DNA of 64,000 nt from an uncultured Sphingomonadaceae bacterium (GCA_947488845.1 CANLBM010000016.1:21256-85255), one strand, 5' to 3'. Counted from the first letter of the stretch, positions 25,754 through 34,203 are shown. Numbers and translations: made by a program. Notes: generated from the letters alone by a model not told the origin.

Positions 25754-27131
25754 AAGCTTCCCGGTATTTTTTGACCACGCGCAAGGCGATGAGGTTGAGC
25801 AGCAAAGTTACGATGAAGAGAACCAGTCCCAAGGCAAAGGCTGCCAGCGTCTTCGGACTGTCAAACTCCTGATCCCCGGTCAGCAACTGCACTATCTGTG
25901 TAGTAACCGTGGTGACGCTGGAAAACGGGTTGGCTGTCATATTGGCCGCAAGACCGGCAGCCATGACGACGATCATCGTCTCGCCGATCGCACGGCTGAC
26001 CGCCAGCAGGACGCCGCCGACGACACCGGGCAAGGCGGCAGGGATAAGCACCTTCTTGATGGTCTCGCTTTGGGTTGCGCCCATTGCCAGTGATCCGTCA
26101 CGCATCGCGCTGGGAACCGCGGCAATACTGTCATCGGCCATCGAGGAAACGAAAGGAATGATCATGATGCCCATCACCACGCCAGCGGCCAGAGCGGATT
26201 CGGAAGAGGCGCTGGTGATACCGATAGAGACCGCGAAATCGCGCAGCGCAGGGGCCACCGTCAGAGCAGCAAAATAGCCGTAGACAACGGTCGGTACTCC
26301 GGCGAGCACCTCCAGGATGGGCTTCATCCAGGCCCGGAATTTTGCCGGCGCATATTGGGTGAGATAAATGGCGCTCATCAGTCCGAGCGGAATAGCGACG
26401 ATCATCGCGATGATCGCACCGATAAATACTGTGCCCCAGAACAGCGGAATAGCGCCGAACCCGGTTTCGCCTCTCGGTCCGGCTACTGCCTTCGGGTTCC
26501 ATTCGGTGCCGAACAGAAAATCAATTGGCGAAACCATGGAGAAGAAGCGGGCCGATTCAAAAACCAGCGAGAGGAATATGCCGACCGTGGTGACGATTGC
26601 GATTAGCGATGCAAGCAGCAGCACCAGCATTGTCACCCGTTCGATTTTCGTACGTGCTCTCAGGTCCGGCTTGATTTTCAGCCAAGCATAAGCACCGAAA
26701 GCGAAGACCATAAGCAACGCCGAGACAACCCCTATCATCTGGTAATAGGAGATCGCATCGCGATAGGGATTTACCATCGCCTGGGATAGCGGATTGAATG
26801 CGTTGACCTGATTTCCGTAAGCAATGGCGCGGGCTTCGGACAAAATAGCGGCGCGGGCAAAGCCCCCTTCCGGCAATTGCGCCGCGGCAGGGCTGGTCAG
26901 CGCTGCATCGGTAATCAGGGCCGGGCTGATAAAGCTCCACAACAGCATGAAGATTGTTGCCGGAACAATGGCCCATAGGGCAACATACCAACCGTGATAG
27001 CTCGGCAGGGAATGCAGCACCGAACGGGCGCTTTTGCCATTTTTCTGCAGCCCGGCCGCTTTCAAGCGGCCAAAAAACCACGCGACGAGGCCCAGGCCGG
27101 CCACGAGAAAAAGGAGCGTCGTGCTAGTCAC
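25746..27131 (-). CDS. pstC: Phosphate ABC transporter permease PstC (long form)
   Basis: A 461-residue permease, longer than the usual ~320. Two or three extra N-terminal membrane helices and a loop of about 100 residues precede the standard permease core. The EAA-type loop AMGATQSETIKKVLIPAALP and the conserved AIGETMIVVMAAGLAANMT are present. The start is a GTG at 27131, since no ATG is placed well. It is separated from pstS by a 60-base gap containing a stable hairpin. Confidence 0.92.
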   Translation of the reverse strand: MTSTTLLFLVAGLGLVAWFFGRLKAAGLQKNGKSARSVLHSLPSYHGWYVALWAIVPATIFMLLWSFISPALITDAALTSPAAAQLPEGGFARAAILSEARAIAYGNQVNAFNPLSQAMVNPYRDAISYYQMIGVVSALLMVFAFGAYAWLKIKPDLRARTKIERVTMLVLLLASLIAIVTTVGIFLSLVFESARFFSMVSPIDFLFGTEWNPKAVAGPRGETGFGAIPLFWGTVFIGAIIAMIVAIPLGLMSAIYLTQYAPAKFRAWMKPILEVLAGVPTVVYGYFAALTVAPALRDFAVSIGITSASSESALAAGVVMGIMIIPFVSSMADDSIAAVPSAMRDGSLAMGATQSETIKKVLIPAALPGVVGGVLLAVSRAIGETMIVVMAAGLAANMTANPFSSVTTVTTQIVQLLTGDQEFDSPKTLAAFALGLVLFIVTLLLNLIALRVVKKYREAYE

Positions 27132-27172
27132 AATATCTGGTTCCGCCCCTGGTTCAAAATCATCTGGAAAGG

Positions 27173-27192
27173 AACGCTCGTTGCCGAGCGCT
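27173..27192 (-). other. Intercistronic hairpin between pstS and pstC
   Basis: On the minus strand the pstS stop codon runs straight into an 8-base-pair stem closed by a GCAA tetraloop (arms AGCGCTCG and CGAGCGTT, with one G-T pair). The following bases TTCCTTTCC are pyrimidine-rich but not a full T-run. It could protect pstS mRNA or cause partial termination, giving more binding protein than permease. Function is inferred. Confidence 0.6.
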
Positions 27193-28235
27193 TATTTAAG
27201 TTCGCTAAGGTCAAGCGGGGTCATGTTGCGGACGACTTCGGTCATCTTTGCTCTTGTCTCGTCAGGCAAAGCAATCAGTCCGGCTTTTACCAGATAGCCG
27301 TCCCGGCCACCGGCGTTGATAAACTGCAGCATATAATCTTTCAGTCCCGGTATCACGCCGACATGCTGTTTCTTTACATAAACATAGAGGGGCCGGGCGC
27401 CGGGATATTCTCCCGAAGCAATGGCATCATAGGTCGGGTTGATCCCGGACACCGCGATACCACGCACGCTGTCCAGATTTTCTTCAAGAAAACTATAGCC
27501 AAAAATACCGACGCTGTTGGGATTGGCTTTCAGCTTCTGGACGATGAGATTGTCATTCTCGCCCGCATCGACATAGGCGCCGTCGGCTCTGACTTCGTGG
27601 CAGATAGATTCAAATTCGGCCTTGTTGCTATCCTTGAGCGCCTTTGTCGCCGGATCGGTAACGCAGCCTACTTCCATGATCAGCTCGGTAAGCGCGTCCC
27701 TCGTACCGGAGGTTGACGGCGGGCCATAAACGCTGATCGCTAATTTTGGCAGGGAAGGGTCGATATCCGACCATTTTTTTGCGGTATTTTCCTTGCCGAA
27801 CGGACGTTCGGCGATGGCCTTGTAAATCTGTACCGGGGTCAGGGAAAAGGAAACGCCATTATTCGCCTGCGCGATAGCAATGCCGTCTATACCGATTTGC
27901 ACTTCGACAACATCGTTGACGCCGTTGCTATGGCATAATTCGAGTTCGGATGCTTTGATCCGCCGTGAGGCATTCTCGATATCCGGAGTGCCCGCACCGA
28001 CGCCGGCGCAGAACAGGCTCATGCCACCGCCGGTACCGGTCGATTCCAGAATAGGAGAAGGATTTTCTCCGCTGAGGCTGAATTGTTCGGCTACGGCCTT
28101 GGCAAAAGGGAAAACCGTGGACGATCCGACGATCCGGATTTCGGTCCGGGTCCCGCTTTGGCCGCCCGAAGCCTGATCCTGGCAGCCTGAGGCAGCAAGA
28201 GAGGCGATGGTCAGGAAAGCGAGTTTTCTTAACAT
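27192..28235 (-). CDS. pstS: Phosphate-binding lipoprotein PstS
   Basis: A 347-residue periplasmic phosphate-binding protein. The signal peptide ends in a lipobox (LAASGC), so it is probably membrane-tethered. The phosphate-site segments RIVGSSTVFPFA and STGTGGGMSLF fit the PstS family, as does YGPPSTSGTRDAL. GAGGAA precedes the ATG. A triple-repeat Pho box lies 106 bases upstream, so it should be induced by PhoB in phosphate limitation and is the first gene of pstSCAB-phoU-phoB. Confidence 0.94.
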   Translation of the reverse strand: MLRKLAFLTIASLAASGCQDQASGGQSGTRTEIRIVGSSTVFPFAKAVAEQFSLSGENPSPILESTGTGGGMSLFCAGVGAGTPDIENASRRIKASELELCHSNGVNDVVEVQIGIDGIAIAQANNGVSFSLTPVQIYKAIAERPFGKENTAKKWSDIDPSLPKLAISVYGPPSTSGTRDALTELIMEVGCVTDPATKALKDSNKAEFESICHEVRADGAYVDAGENDNLIVQKLKANPNSVGIFGYSFLEENLDSVRGIAVSGINPTYDAIASGEYPGARPLYVYVKKQHVGVIPGLKDYMLQFINAGGRDGYLVKAGLIALPDETRAKMTEVVRNMTPLDLSELK

Positions 28236-28340
28236 GAAATATTCCTCAATTCATCCGGTCTGAAATCTTTGGAAAAACCACCAATGACCCCAAAGAAAGA
28301 CTTGTTGGGCCGGCTTTTAGGGGGACGCAAAGTCTTGATC

Positions 28341-28369
28341 ATTACAATTATGTTACAGAAATGTGACAG
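28341..28369 (-). promoter_or_regulatory. Pho box (three direct repeats) upstream of pstS
   Basis: On the minus strand three heptamers, CTGTCAC (28363-28369), CTGTAAC (28352-28358) and TTGTAAT (28341-28347), recur at an exact 11-base spacing with AT-rich spacers. That is the known PhoB-binding pattern. It lies between the phoR stop (28396) and the pstS start (28235), so it should drive the pstS-to-phoB operon. Confidence 0.88.
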
Positions 28370-28395
28370 CATGTGATCACCGGCTTCTGCATATA

Positions 28396-29697
28396 TTATG
28401 CAACAGGAAAGTCGTGCGACGCTTTTCCCGCCTCGACTGTGCCCGTATCGTCTGGAGCAGGACCATTTTTGGCGATTGGCAGCAGAACAGAAACCGTCGT
28501 GCCGACGCCCACCTTGCTGGTAATTTCCATCCGTCCGCCGTGCCGTTCCGAAATATGCTTGACGATCGCAAGTCCCAGACCGGTTCCCCCGATCGATTTG
28601 CTGCGCCCCTTGTCCACGCGATAAAACCGCTCGGTGAGGCGCGGGATATGTTCGGGAGCAATGCCGTCGCCCTGGTCGCTTATCGCCAAAGACAGCATCG
28701 TCCCGCTTTTATTGGGTGTCACATCGATTCTGACGGGCGCCCCCTTTTTTCCATATTTGAACGCGTTGCTCAGCAGATTGTATATGACCTGGGACAATTG
28801 CGCCCGATCACCGTGGATCTGGGGGATGTCGGCAGGAAGATTGACCTGGATTTCCTTTTCATTCTTGCCGCGACTGTTGATGTAGAAATCGCGCGCTTCT
28901 TCGACCAGATCGCTCAGATCGATCACGTCGGACGGCAACTGGAACTTTTCCGCCTCGATCCGCGAAAGCGACATCAGGTCTTCGATCAGACGCTGCATGC
29001 GATCGGCTTCGTCATACATTATCTTCAGGAATCGCGCGCGTGTCGCGTCATCCTTGCCGGCTTTCGGGTCTTCCAGAGTTTCCAGAAATCCTTTGATCGC
29101 GGCGAGCGGCGTGCGCAGTTCGTGGCTGGCATTGGCGACAAAGTCGGTACGCATTCTTTCCGCCGCATAGCGACTGCTCTGGTCCGAAAGCTGGACCAGT
29201 TTCAGGCCATCTTCCAGCGTGTGAATCCGCAACTCCCATCTCTGGTCGGTGCTGCCGACGCCGACCAGGAGAATCGGCTCCCCGGTGTGCTTCGCGTCGG
29301 GGTTGGCGAGCCGGTCGGCGGCGGCGGGGTGACGGATTGCGATGCGCACATCCTCGCCGACAATATGGTTTCCGAGAACCTTGGCCGCCGCCGGATTCGC
29401 TGCTGCGACCCTCGCGTTGCGCACCAGCAATATCGGATCGGTGATCGGGTCGATTATATCCTGATAGGCTTCCGAGCGGCCCTGATAGAGGATGCGTTTG
29501 CGCTGGCGTTCCAGTGCGGCGGGGTCCGGCGGAGGCGGTGGAGGCGGGTCCTGGAGAACTGTGAACAGGGCAATCACGCTGGAACAGATCACCACAATGA
29601 TCTGTGGTCCCGATTGCGATAATTGGCTTGCCAATATCGCGCCGCCGACGATGAACAGCAATGCAACCAGCAGTCTGGCGGGGGCAATAGAGGTCAT
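28396..29697 (-). CDS. phoR: Phosphate regulon sensor histidine kinase PhoR
   Basis: A 433-residue membrane sensor kinase. Two N-terminal membrane helices (about 9-24 and 33-48) and a striking run of seven prolines (51-57) precede a PAS-like domain. The HisKA domain has H192 in ASHELRTPLAAIKGF, and the HATPase_c domain has the N, G1 and G2 boxes (NLLSNAFKYG, DQGDGI, GGTGLGLAIVKH). It phosphorylates PhoB under low phosphate. Upstream of pstS on the same strand, so phoR and phoB bracket the transporter genes. Confidence 0.94.
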   Translation of the reverse strand: MTSIAPARLLVALLFIVGGAILASQLSQSGPQIIVVICSSVIALFTVLQDPPPPPPPDPAALERQRKRILYQGRSEAYQDIIDPITDPILLVRNARVAAANPAAAKVLGNHIVGEDVRIAIRHPAAADRLANPDAKHTGEPILLVGVGSTDQRWELRIHTLEDGLKLVQLSDQSSRYAAERMRTDFVANASHELRTPLAAIKGFLETLEDPKAGKDDATRARFLKIMYDEADRMQRLIEDLMSLSRIEAEKFQLPSDVIDLSDLVEEARDFYINSRGKNEKEIQVNLPADIPQIHGDRAQLSQVIYNLLSNAFKYGKKGAPVRIDVTPNKSGTMLSLAISDQGDGIAPEHIPRLTERFYRVDKGRSKSIGGTGLGLAIVKHISERHGGRMEITSKVGVGTTVSVLLPIAKNGPAPDDTGTVEAGKASHDFPVA

Positions 29698-29919
29698 CGG
29701 GCGTGTTCTGGCATGATCATGTCATCTATTTAAGCCCTGCATTGCCGGAACGGCAACGACAATGTTTCGAAATCGATGTCGGACTGCGACGGCCTATGGA
29801 TCGGGTTAACGATTTCCGGCTCTATGTCCCGATTATGGACGCGGATTGCGGCGGGGGACTGTTTACTCGCTTTTCATGCTATTTCTGATAATGAGCGGAT
29901 ATCTGGAGCAAGAGCAACC

Positions 29920-30351
29920 ATGGATAGAAATTCGATGAATGAAGACCTTCCATCTGGACCGTCGGGAAATAGCGATCTGAACAAGGGAATCGTAACCCGC
30001 CGGCGCGCCCTGATGATGGGCGCTGTGACAGCTTCTGCAGTGGTGAGTATCAAGCCTGCTCTGGCGCAAACCGCGGGTTCGGTGCTCAATTGCGAAATTC
30101 CGGTCCCCGGCAACCATGCTTCGGGTGGATATATCGCCGCCGATGGCGCGGTTGTTACATCGGACACGCCAGGCGCATATCCGCCAGCGGGTCGCAATTT
30201 CACCGGTGAAGAAGTGCGCCGGGCGATGAACGGGCGGACGCTGCCGGGCACCTCGCGCGACCAGTCGGAAGCTTATGTAAATTATATCCGCAGGCTGCAA
30301 TCCGGACAAAGCGGGTTTACCTGCTACGCCTCGCTGCAAATGCCGCGCTGA
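29920..30351 (+). CDS. Tat-signal exported protein of unknown function, HPr-rel-A cassette
   Basis: A 143-residue protein with a twin-arginine signal: TRRRALMMGA (Arg 27-29), hydrophobic stretch, then cleavage expected after KPALA-Q near residue 50. The mature part is about 93 residues, has no known domain, and carries only two cysteines (C58 and C135) that could form a disulfide. The C-terminal half (NFTGEEVRRAMNGRTLPG and YVNYIRRLQSGQSGFTCYA) looks strongly constrained. ATG 29920 is chosen over the longer frame from 29776 because it puts the Tat motif at a normal depth. It lies 68 bases upstream of the PqqD-like gene and may be the client of that cassette. This link is inference. Confidence 0.75.
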   Translation: MDRNSMNEDLPSGPSGNSDLNKGIVTRRRALMMGAVTASAVVSIKPALAQTAGSVLNCEIPVPGNHASGGYIAADGAVVTSDTPGAYPPAGRNFTGEEVRRAMNGRTLPGTSRDQSEAYVNYIRRLQSGQSGFTCYASLQMPR

Positions 30352-30419
30352 TATTCCCAATTTTAACATTTGCCTGCTAGGGGACTGTCATGTCGTCCCG
30401 GAACCGCAGGTAGAATATC

Positions 30420-30704
30420 ATGACCCAGAAATATCGGGCTGCGGCGCAAGATGATCTGATCTGGCATGATCTCGACAGCATGACGCTGTTATACCATCGA
30501 CCGTCCGGCATCACCCATATGCTGGCCGATCCCGCACCCGCAGTACTGGAAGTCATGGAAGGACATTCTCTGACCGCTGCCGAAATAGCGGCGCGGTTGA
30601 CCGCGACATATGAAATCGAAGCCGATATCGATTCGGAGGATATTGTTCTTGCCCGCCTGGAAGAGCTTTCCGGACTGGGCCTTGTGGCGCGGGTTACGGG
30701 CTAA
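30420..30704 (+). CDS. PqqD-like peptide-binding protein (HPr-rel-A system)
   Basis: A 94-residue PqqD-family protein, the fold used as a RiPP recognition element that binds leader peptides and presents them to modifying enzymes. The winged-helix pattern is visible: strands near WHDLDSMTLLYHRPSGITHM, helix AVLEVMEGHSLTAAEIAARL, then VLARLEELSGLGLVARV. No pqq or lasso-peptide cyclase gene is nearby; instead its stop shares a base with the HprK-related kinase start. NCBI families name such proteins 'HPr-rel-A system PqqD family peptide chaperone' (from memory). Its ligand is unknown. Confidence 0.85.
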   Translation: MTQKYRAAAQDDLIWHDLDSMTLLYHRPSGITHMLADPAPAVLEVMEGHSLTAAEIAARLTATYEIEADIDSEDIVLARLEELSGLGLVARVTG

Positions 30705-31573
30705 TGGGGGAGATGCACCAGATCCTGCTGAAAATCGGTCCCGCTGCTTTCCGGATCGCCTCGGCCTGGCGGGAGCCGCTGGACCAACTGGCCGCGCTAT
30801 ACAGCGACTATCCGGCACCAGCCGATCAAAGCGTTGATTTTACCGTCCGTCTCGAGCCGGAAAAACCGTGGCGCCGCTTCATCCGGCCGTCGGTGCATAT
30901 CGGCGGCGATTTCTGGCTGCCCGATGCCGCGCCCTTGCCGCTCAAACAGGGATTGCTGGCCGCCGAAATGGGGATGAACCTGCAGATGGCGCTGGGCTGG
31001 CGGCGGCATTTGCTGCTCCATGCCAGCAGCGTCGAGAAAGACAGCAAGGCGCTGATCATGACCGGTCTTTCCGGGTCGGGAAAGTCGACCTTGTCGGCAA
31101 TGCTGGCCGAAAAAGGCTGGCGCTTCATGGGTGACGAATTTGCGCTTTTGAGTCTCGATTCCGGTCAAATCTCTCCCTTTCCACGCCTGATCAGTCTGAA
31201 AAACGAGGCAATCGGTGCGATGCAGAAGATTGCTGCCGAATCCCGTTTCGGTCCGGAGATGAATGCCACGCCGAAAGGCGATATTCGCCATCTGGTTCCG
31301 CCCAAAGCCGCTGTCGAGCGGATGGACGCGCCTGCCAGGCCGGCATTGCTGCTCTTTCCGAGATTCGGCCATGCGCCGGAATTGCGGGAAATGGGCAAAT
31401 CGGAGGTCTTCGTCAGGCTGACCCAGGCTTCGACAAATTATGTGGCGCTGGGAGAGGCGGGCTTTCGCGCGTTGACCCGTTTTGTCGACCAGGTTCCGGT
31501 AAAGGCCATGGACTATCAATCGACCGATCAGGCCGAAGCGATGATCCGCGACTTGTGGAGCCGATTGCCATGA
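30704..31573 (+). CDS. HprK-related kinase A
   Basis: A 289-residue P-loop protein distantly related to HPr kinase/phosphorylase. The Walker A motif is GLSGSGKST (121-129). H106 (LLLHASSVE) sits where HPr kinases have their conserved pre-P-loop His, and GDE (143-145) stands at the position of the HPr kinase acidic pair. No HPr or PTS gene is near, so HPr is unlikely to be its target. The protein coupled upstream is a PqqD-like binder and downstream a nucleotidyltransferase (4-base ATGA overlap). HprK-like kinases in some lasso-peptide clusters phosphorylate the precursor; a peptide or small protein target is the favoured inference here. Confidence 0.85.
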   Translation: MGEMHQILLKIGPAAFRIASAWREPLDQLAALYSDYPAPADQSVDFTVRLEPEKPWRRFIRPSVHIGGDFWLPDAAPLPLKQGLLAAEMGMNLQMALGWRRHLLLHASSVEKDSKALIMTGLSGSGKSTLSAMLAEKGWRFMGDEFALLSLDSGQISPFPRLISLKNEAIGAMQKIAAESRFGPEMNATPKGDIRHLVPPKAAVERMDAPARPALLLFPRFGHAPELREMGKSEVFVRLTQASTNYVALGEAGFRALTRFVDQVPVKAMDYQSTDQAEAMIRDLWSRLP

Positions 31574-32604
31574 TGCGCGACGCCCGGCTTTTGATAAATG
31601 CCCTGCGCGATCCGGCGAGCGTCGAGCCGCTCGACAGCGGGCAGTGGACCGAATTGATCAGCATCGCCCGCGCGGAATCGCTGATCGGGTCGCTCGCGCA
31701 TCGGGTGCAGGATAGGACGGTGCCGGATCGTGCGCGCGCCGTTCTGCAGGATGCTATCGAGGCGCATGATCTGGCGCGCCAGCAGGCCTTGTGGGAGGCC
31801 GATTGCGCCCGACGGGCCTTGGCGGATTATCCCGGCAAGATCGCGCTGATGAAAGGCACTGCTTATGTCGCGGCCAATCTCTCTGCCGGCGTCGGCCGCA
31901 GCATCGGCGATCTGGATATCATGGTCGCGCGCGAAGATCTTCCGGTCGTCGAAGCCGCATTGCTCGATGCGGGATGGGAATGGGTCAAACCCGATCCCTA
32001 TGATGATCAATATTATCGCGAGCATATGCACGAACTGCCGCCGCTGATCCACCGCGAGCGCGACCGGATGATAGACGTCCACCACACTATCTTGCCGCTG
32101 ACCGCCGGTCCCAGGCCGGATGCGGAGGCCATGTTGAACGATGCTGTCCGGTTGGAGAACGGTCTTTATGTCATGGCACCTGCCGACATGGTGCTCCATT
32201 CGATTGCCCATTTATTTGCAGACGGCGATCTGGCGGGCGGGCTCCGGAACCTGTGGGATATCAACCTTCTGCTGGGGCATTTTTCTGCCGAGGACAAAAA
32301 TTTCTGGGCTGAACTGCATCGCCGCGCGCAGATTCACGGATTGTGCGCTGAACTGGCCAGGGCATTGCGCCTGTCCAATCGCCTATATCGGACGCCGCTG
32401 GATGAATCGCGCCGGGATGGAACAAGTATCTCCGATAGTTTCTATGTCCGCCGCTTGCTCGCCCGGGACGGATATGGTCGCGAAACCCGCAAGTTCACCC
32501 GCTTTGCCTTTTATGTCCGATCACACTGGCTGCGGATGCCGCCGCTGATGCTCGCCCGTCATTTGTGGACCAAATGGCGCAAAGGCGGGAAACCATCGAA
32601 TTGA
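31570..32604 (+). CDS. NTP_transf_5-type nucleotidyltransferase family protein
   Basis: A 344-residue protein of the uncharacterised nucleotidyltransferase family PF14907. The signature is MKGTAYVAANLSAG followed by the acidic metal pair in SIGDLDIMV (114-119), with a later conserved IDVHHTILP. Homologues sit beside HprK-like kinases and PqqD proteins, including in lasso-peptide clusters where such enzymes extend a phosphorylated residue. Starts at ATG 31570, overlapping the kinase stop by 4 bases; ATG 31573 is equally possible. Reaction and substrate unknown. Confidence 0.82.
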   Translation: MMRDARLLINALRDPASVEPLDSGQWTELISIARAESLIGSLAHRVQDRTVPDRARAVLQDAIEAHDLARQQALWEADCARRALADYPGKIALMKGTAYVAANLSAGVGRSIGDLDIMVAREDLPVVEAALLDAGWEWVKPDPYDDQYYREHMHELPPLIHRERDRMIDVHHTILPLTAGPRPDAEAMLNDAVRLENGLYVMAPADMVLHSIAHLFADGDLAGGLRNLWDINLLLGHFSAEDKNFWAELHRRAQIHGLCAELARALRLSNRLYRTPLDESRRDGTSISDSFYVRRLLARDGYGRETRKFTRFAFYVRSHWLRMPPLMLARHLWTKWRKGGKPSN

Positions 32605-32715
32605 ACCGGTCTAGAGGGCGATAAACGGACTGGATTAAGCGTGCCCCGCATGGCATTAGCCGCTGCAAATGGGCGGTAAAGAGCCCCGACCAATCAAGTT
32701 CTCCGGAGTATCCTT

Positions 32716-34065
32716 ATGACCGATCGCCCGCTAGCCGCAATCATATTAGCCGCCGGACAAGGCACGCGGATGAAATCGGACAAGCACAAGGTGCTGCATC
32801 CGATCGCCGGCAAGCCGATGCTCCACCATCTGCTCGATACGGTCGATTCCATTGGCGTCGAGCGCACCGTTGTCGTGGTCGGTGCGCGCCGGGAGCAGAT
32901 CGAAGCCAGCGTCAAGGGGCGCAATGTCGCGATCGCGGTGCAGGAAGACCAGCTCGGCACCGGCCATGCCGTCGCCCAGGCGCACGACGCGCTCAAGGGT
33001 TTCGCCGGCGATGTGCTGATCCTTTACGGCGATGTTCCCATGGTCAGCGCCGACACGATGCGGGACATGATCTATCGCCTCAACAACGGCTCTGAACCGC
33101 GCGCGGTCGTGCTCGGCTTTCGTCCCGATGACGCTGGTGCTTATGGCCGGATCATCGCCGATGAACAGGGCGAAATCAAGAAGATGGTCGAGTATAAGGA
33201 CGCCAGTGATGCTGAGCGCGGGGTAAACCTGTGCAATAGCGGGCTGATGGCGGCGCGCTCGACCGATCTGTTCATCCTGCTCGACCAGATCAGCAACGAC
33301 AATGCCGCGGGCGAATATTATCTGCCCGATATCGTCATGCTGCCGGGCCAGAAAAGCGCGGTGATCGAGGTCGATGATCCGGCCGAGGTCGCCGGCGTGA
33401 ACAGCCGCGCTGAACTGGCGGCGGTCGAAGGCGACTGGCAGGCCCGTCGCCGCGAGCGGGCGATGGCGGATGGCGTCAGCCTGATCGCACCGGAAAGTGT
33501 GTGGTTTTCCCATGACACGCAAATTTCCTCGGACGTGGTCATCGAGCCCAACGTGATATTCGGTCCGGGTGTTTCCATCGCCAGCGGCGCGAAAATTTAC
33601 GGCCACAGCCATATCGAAGGCGCGACCATCGGTCCGAACGCCAATGTCGGCCCCTTCGCCCGCCTGCGACCCGGCGCGGTGATGGAGGAAGGCTCGAAAG
33701 TCGGCAATTTTGTCGAGATGAAGAAAGCCACTTTGGGGAAAGGCGCCAAGGCCAATCACCTGAGCTATCTCGGTGACGCCGACGTGGGCGAGGGCGCCAA
33801 TATCGGAGCCGGCACCATCACCTGCAATTATGACGGCTATTTCAAATATAAGACGGTGATCGGCAAGGGCGCGTTTATTGGGTCAAACAGCGCCCTGGTG
33901 GCGCCGGTTACGATCGGTGACGGTGCAATTGTCGGGGCAGGGGCGACTTTGACGAAAGATGTCGCCGCCGGGGATCTGGCACTGGTCCGGGCGGAGCAGA
34001 CGGCCAAGGCGGGTTGGGCGACAAAATTTCGTAGCGCTATGCTGAAGAAGAAGGCTGGGAAATAG
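32716..34065 (+). CDS. glmU: Bifunctional UDP-GlcNAc pyrophosphorylase / GlcN-1-P acetyltransferase
   Basis: A 449-residue two-domain enzyme making UDP-GlcNAc for peptidoglycan and lipopolysaccharide. The N-terminal uridylyltransferase has LAAGQGTRMKSDKHKVLHPI and the UTP/sugar site DQLGTGHAV. The C-terminal left-handed beta-helix acetyltransferase has many hexapeptide repeats and the catalytic-region AGTITCNYDGYFKYKT. GGAG precedes the ATG. It shares the pathway with glmS, 0.8 kb downstream, from which it is separated by a toxin-antitoxin pair. Confidence 0.97.
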   Translation: MTDRPLAAIILAAGQGTRMKSDKHKVLHPIAGKPMLHHLLDTVDSIGVERTVVVVGARREQIEASVKGRNVAIAVQEDQLGTGHAVAQAHDALKGFAGDVLILYGDVPMVSADTMRDMIYRLNNGSEPRAVVLGFRPDDAGAYGRIIADEQGEIKKMVEYKDASDAERGVNLCNSGLMAARSTDLFILLDQISNDNAAGEYYLPDIVMLPGQKSAVIEVDDPAEVAGVNSRAELAAVEGDWQARRRERAMADGVSLIAPESVWFSHDTQISSDVVIEPNVIFGPGVSIASGAKIYGHSHIEGATIGPNANVGPFARLRPGAVMEEGSKVGNFVEMKKATLGKGAKANHLSYLGDADVGEGANIGAGTITCNYDGYFKYKTVIGKGAFIGSNSALVAPVTIGDGAIVGAGATLTKDVAAGDLALVRAEQTAKAGWATKFRSAMLKKKAGK

Positions 34066-34172
34066 CCGGCATGCGAGCGGCTGAACGGCGAGCTTCCTCC
34101 TTTTTGGCCGATGCTATATCCGGTCATGATCGGGAGTCTCGCTGCATCCCGATGGATGGTGGCGACTTGACA

Positions 34173-34201
34173 TGATATCACGATATGATATCAGTATATC
34201 A
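34173..34201. promoter_or_regulatory. Paired palindromic operator of the VapBC-type locus
   Basis: Two identical octamer palindromes TGATATCA (34173-34180 and 34186-34193) start 13 bases apart, and a third partial inverted copy (GTATATCA) ends at 34201, three bases before the antitoxin start. Such arrays are the usual binding sites for ribbon-helix-helix antitoxins that repress their own promoter. Position and symmetry are seen directly; binding is inferred. Confidence 0.72.
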
Positions 34202-34203
34202 TC

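Noticed and set aside
28363..29622. 419-residue plus-strand open frame opposite phoR
   Set aside because: Antisense shadow of an intact sensor kinase gene; it would also start inside the Pho box.
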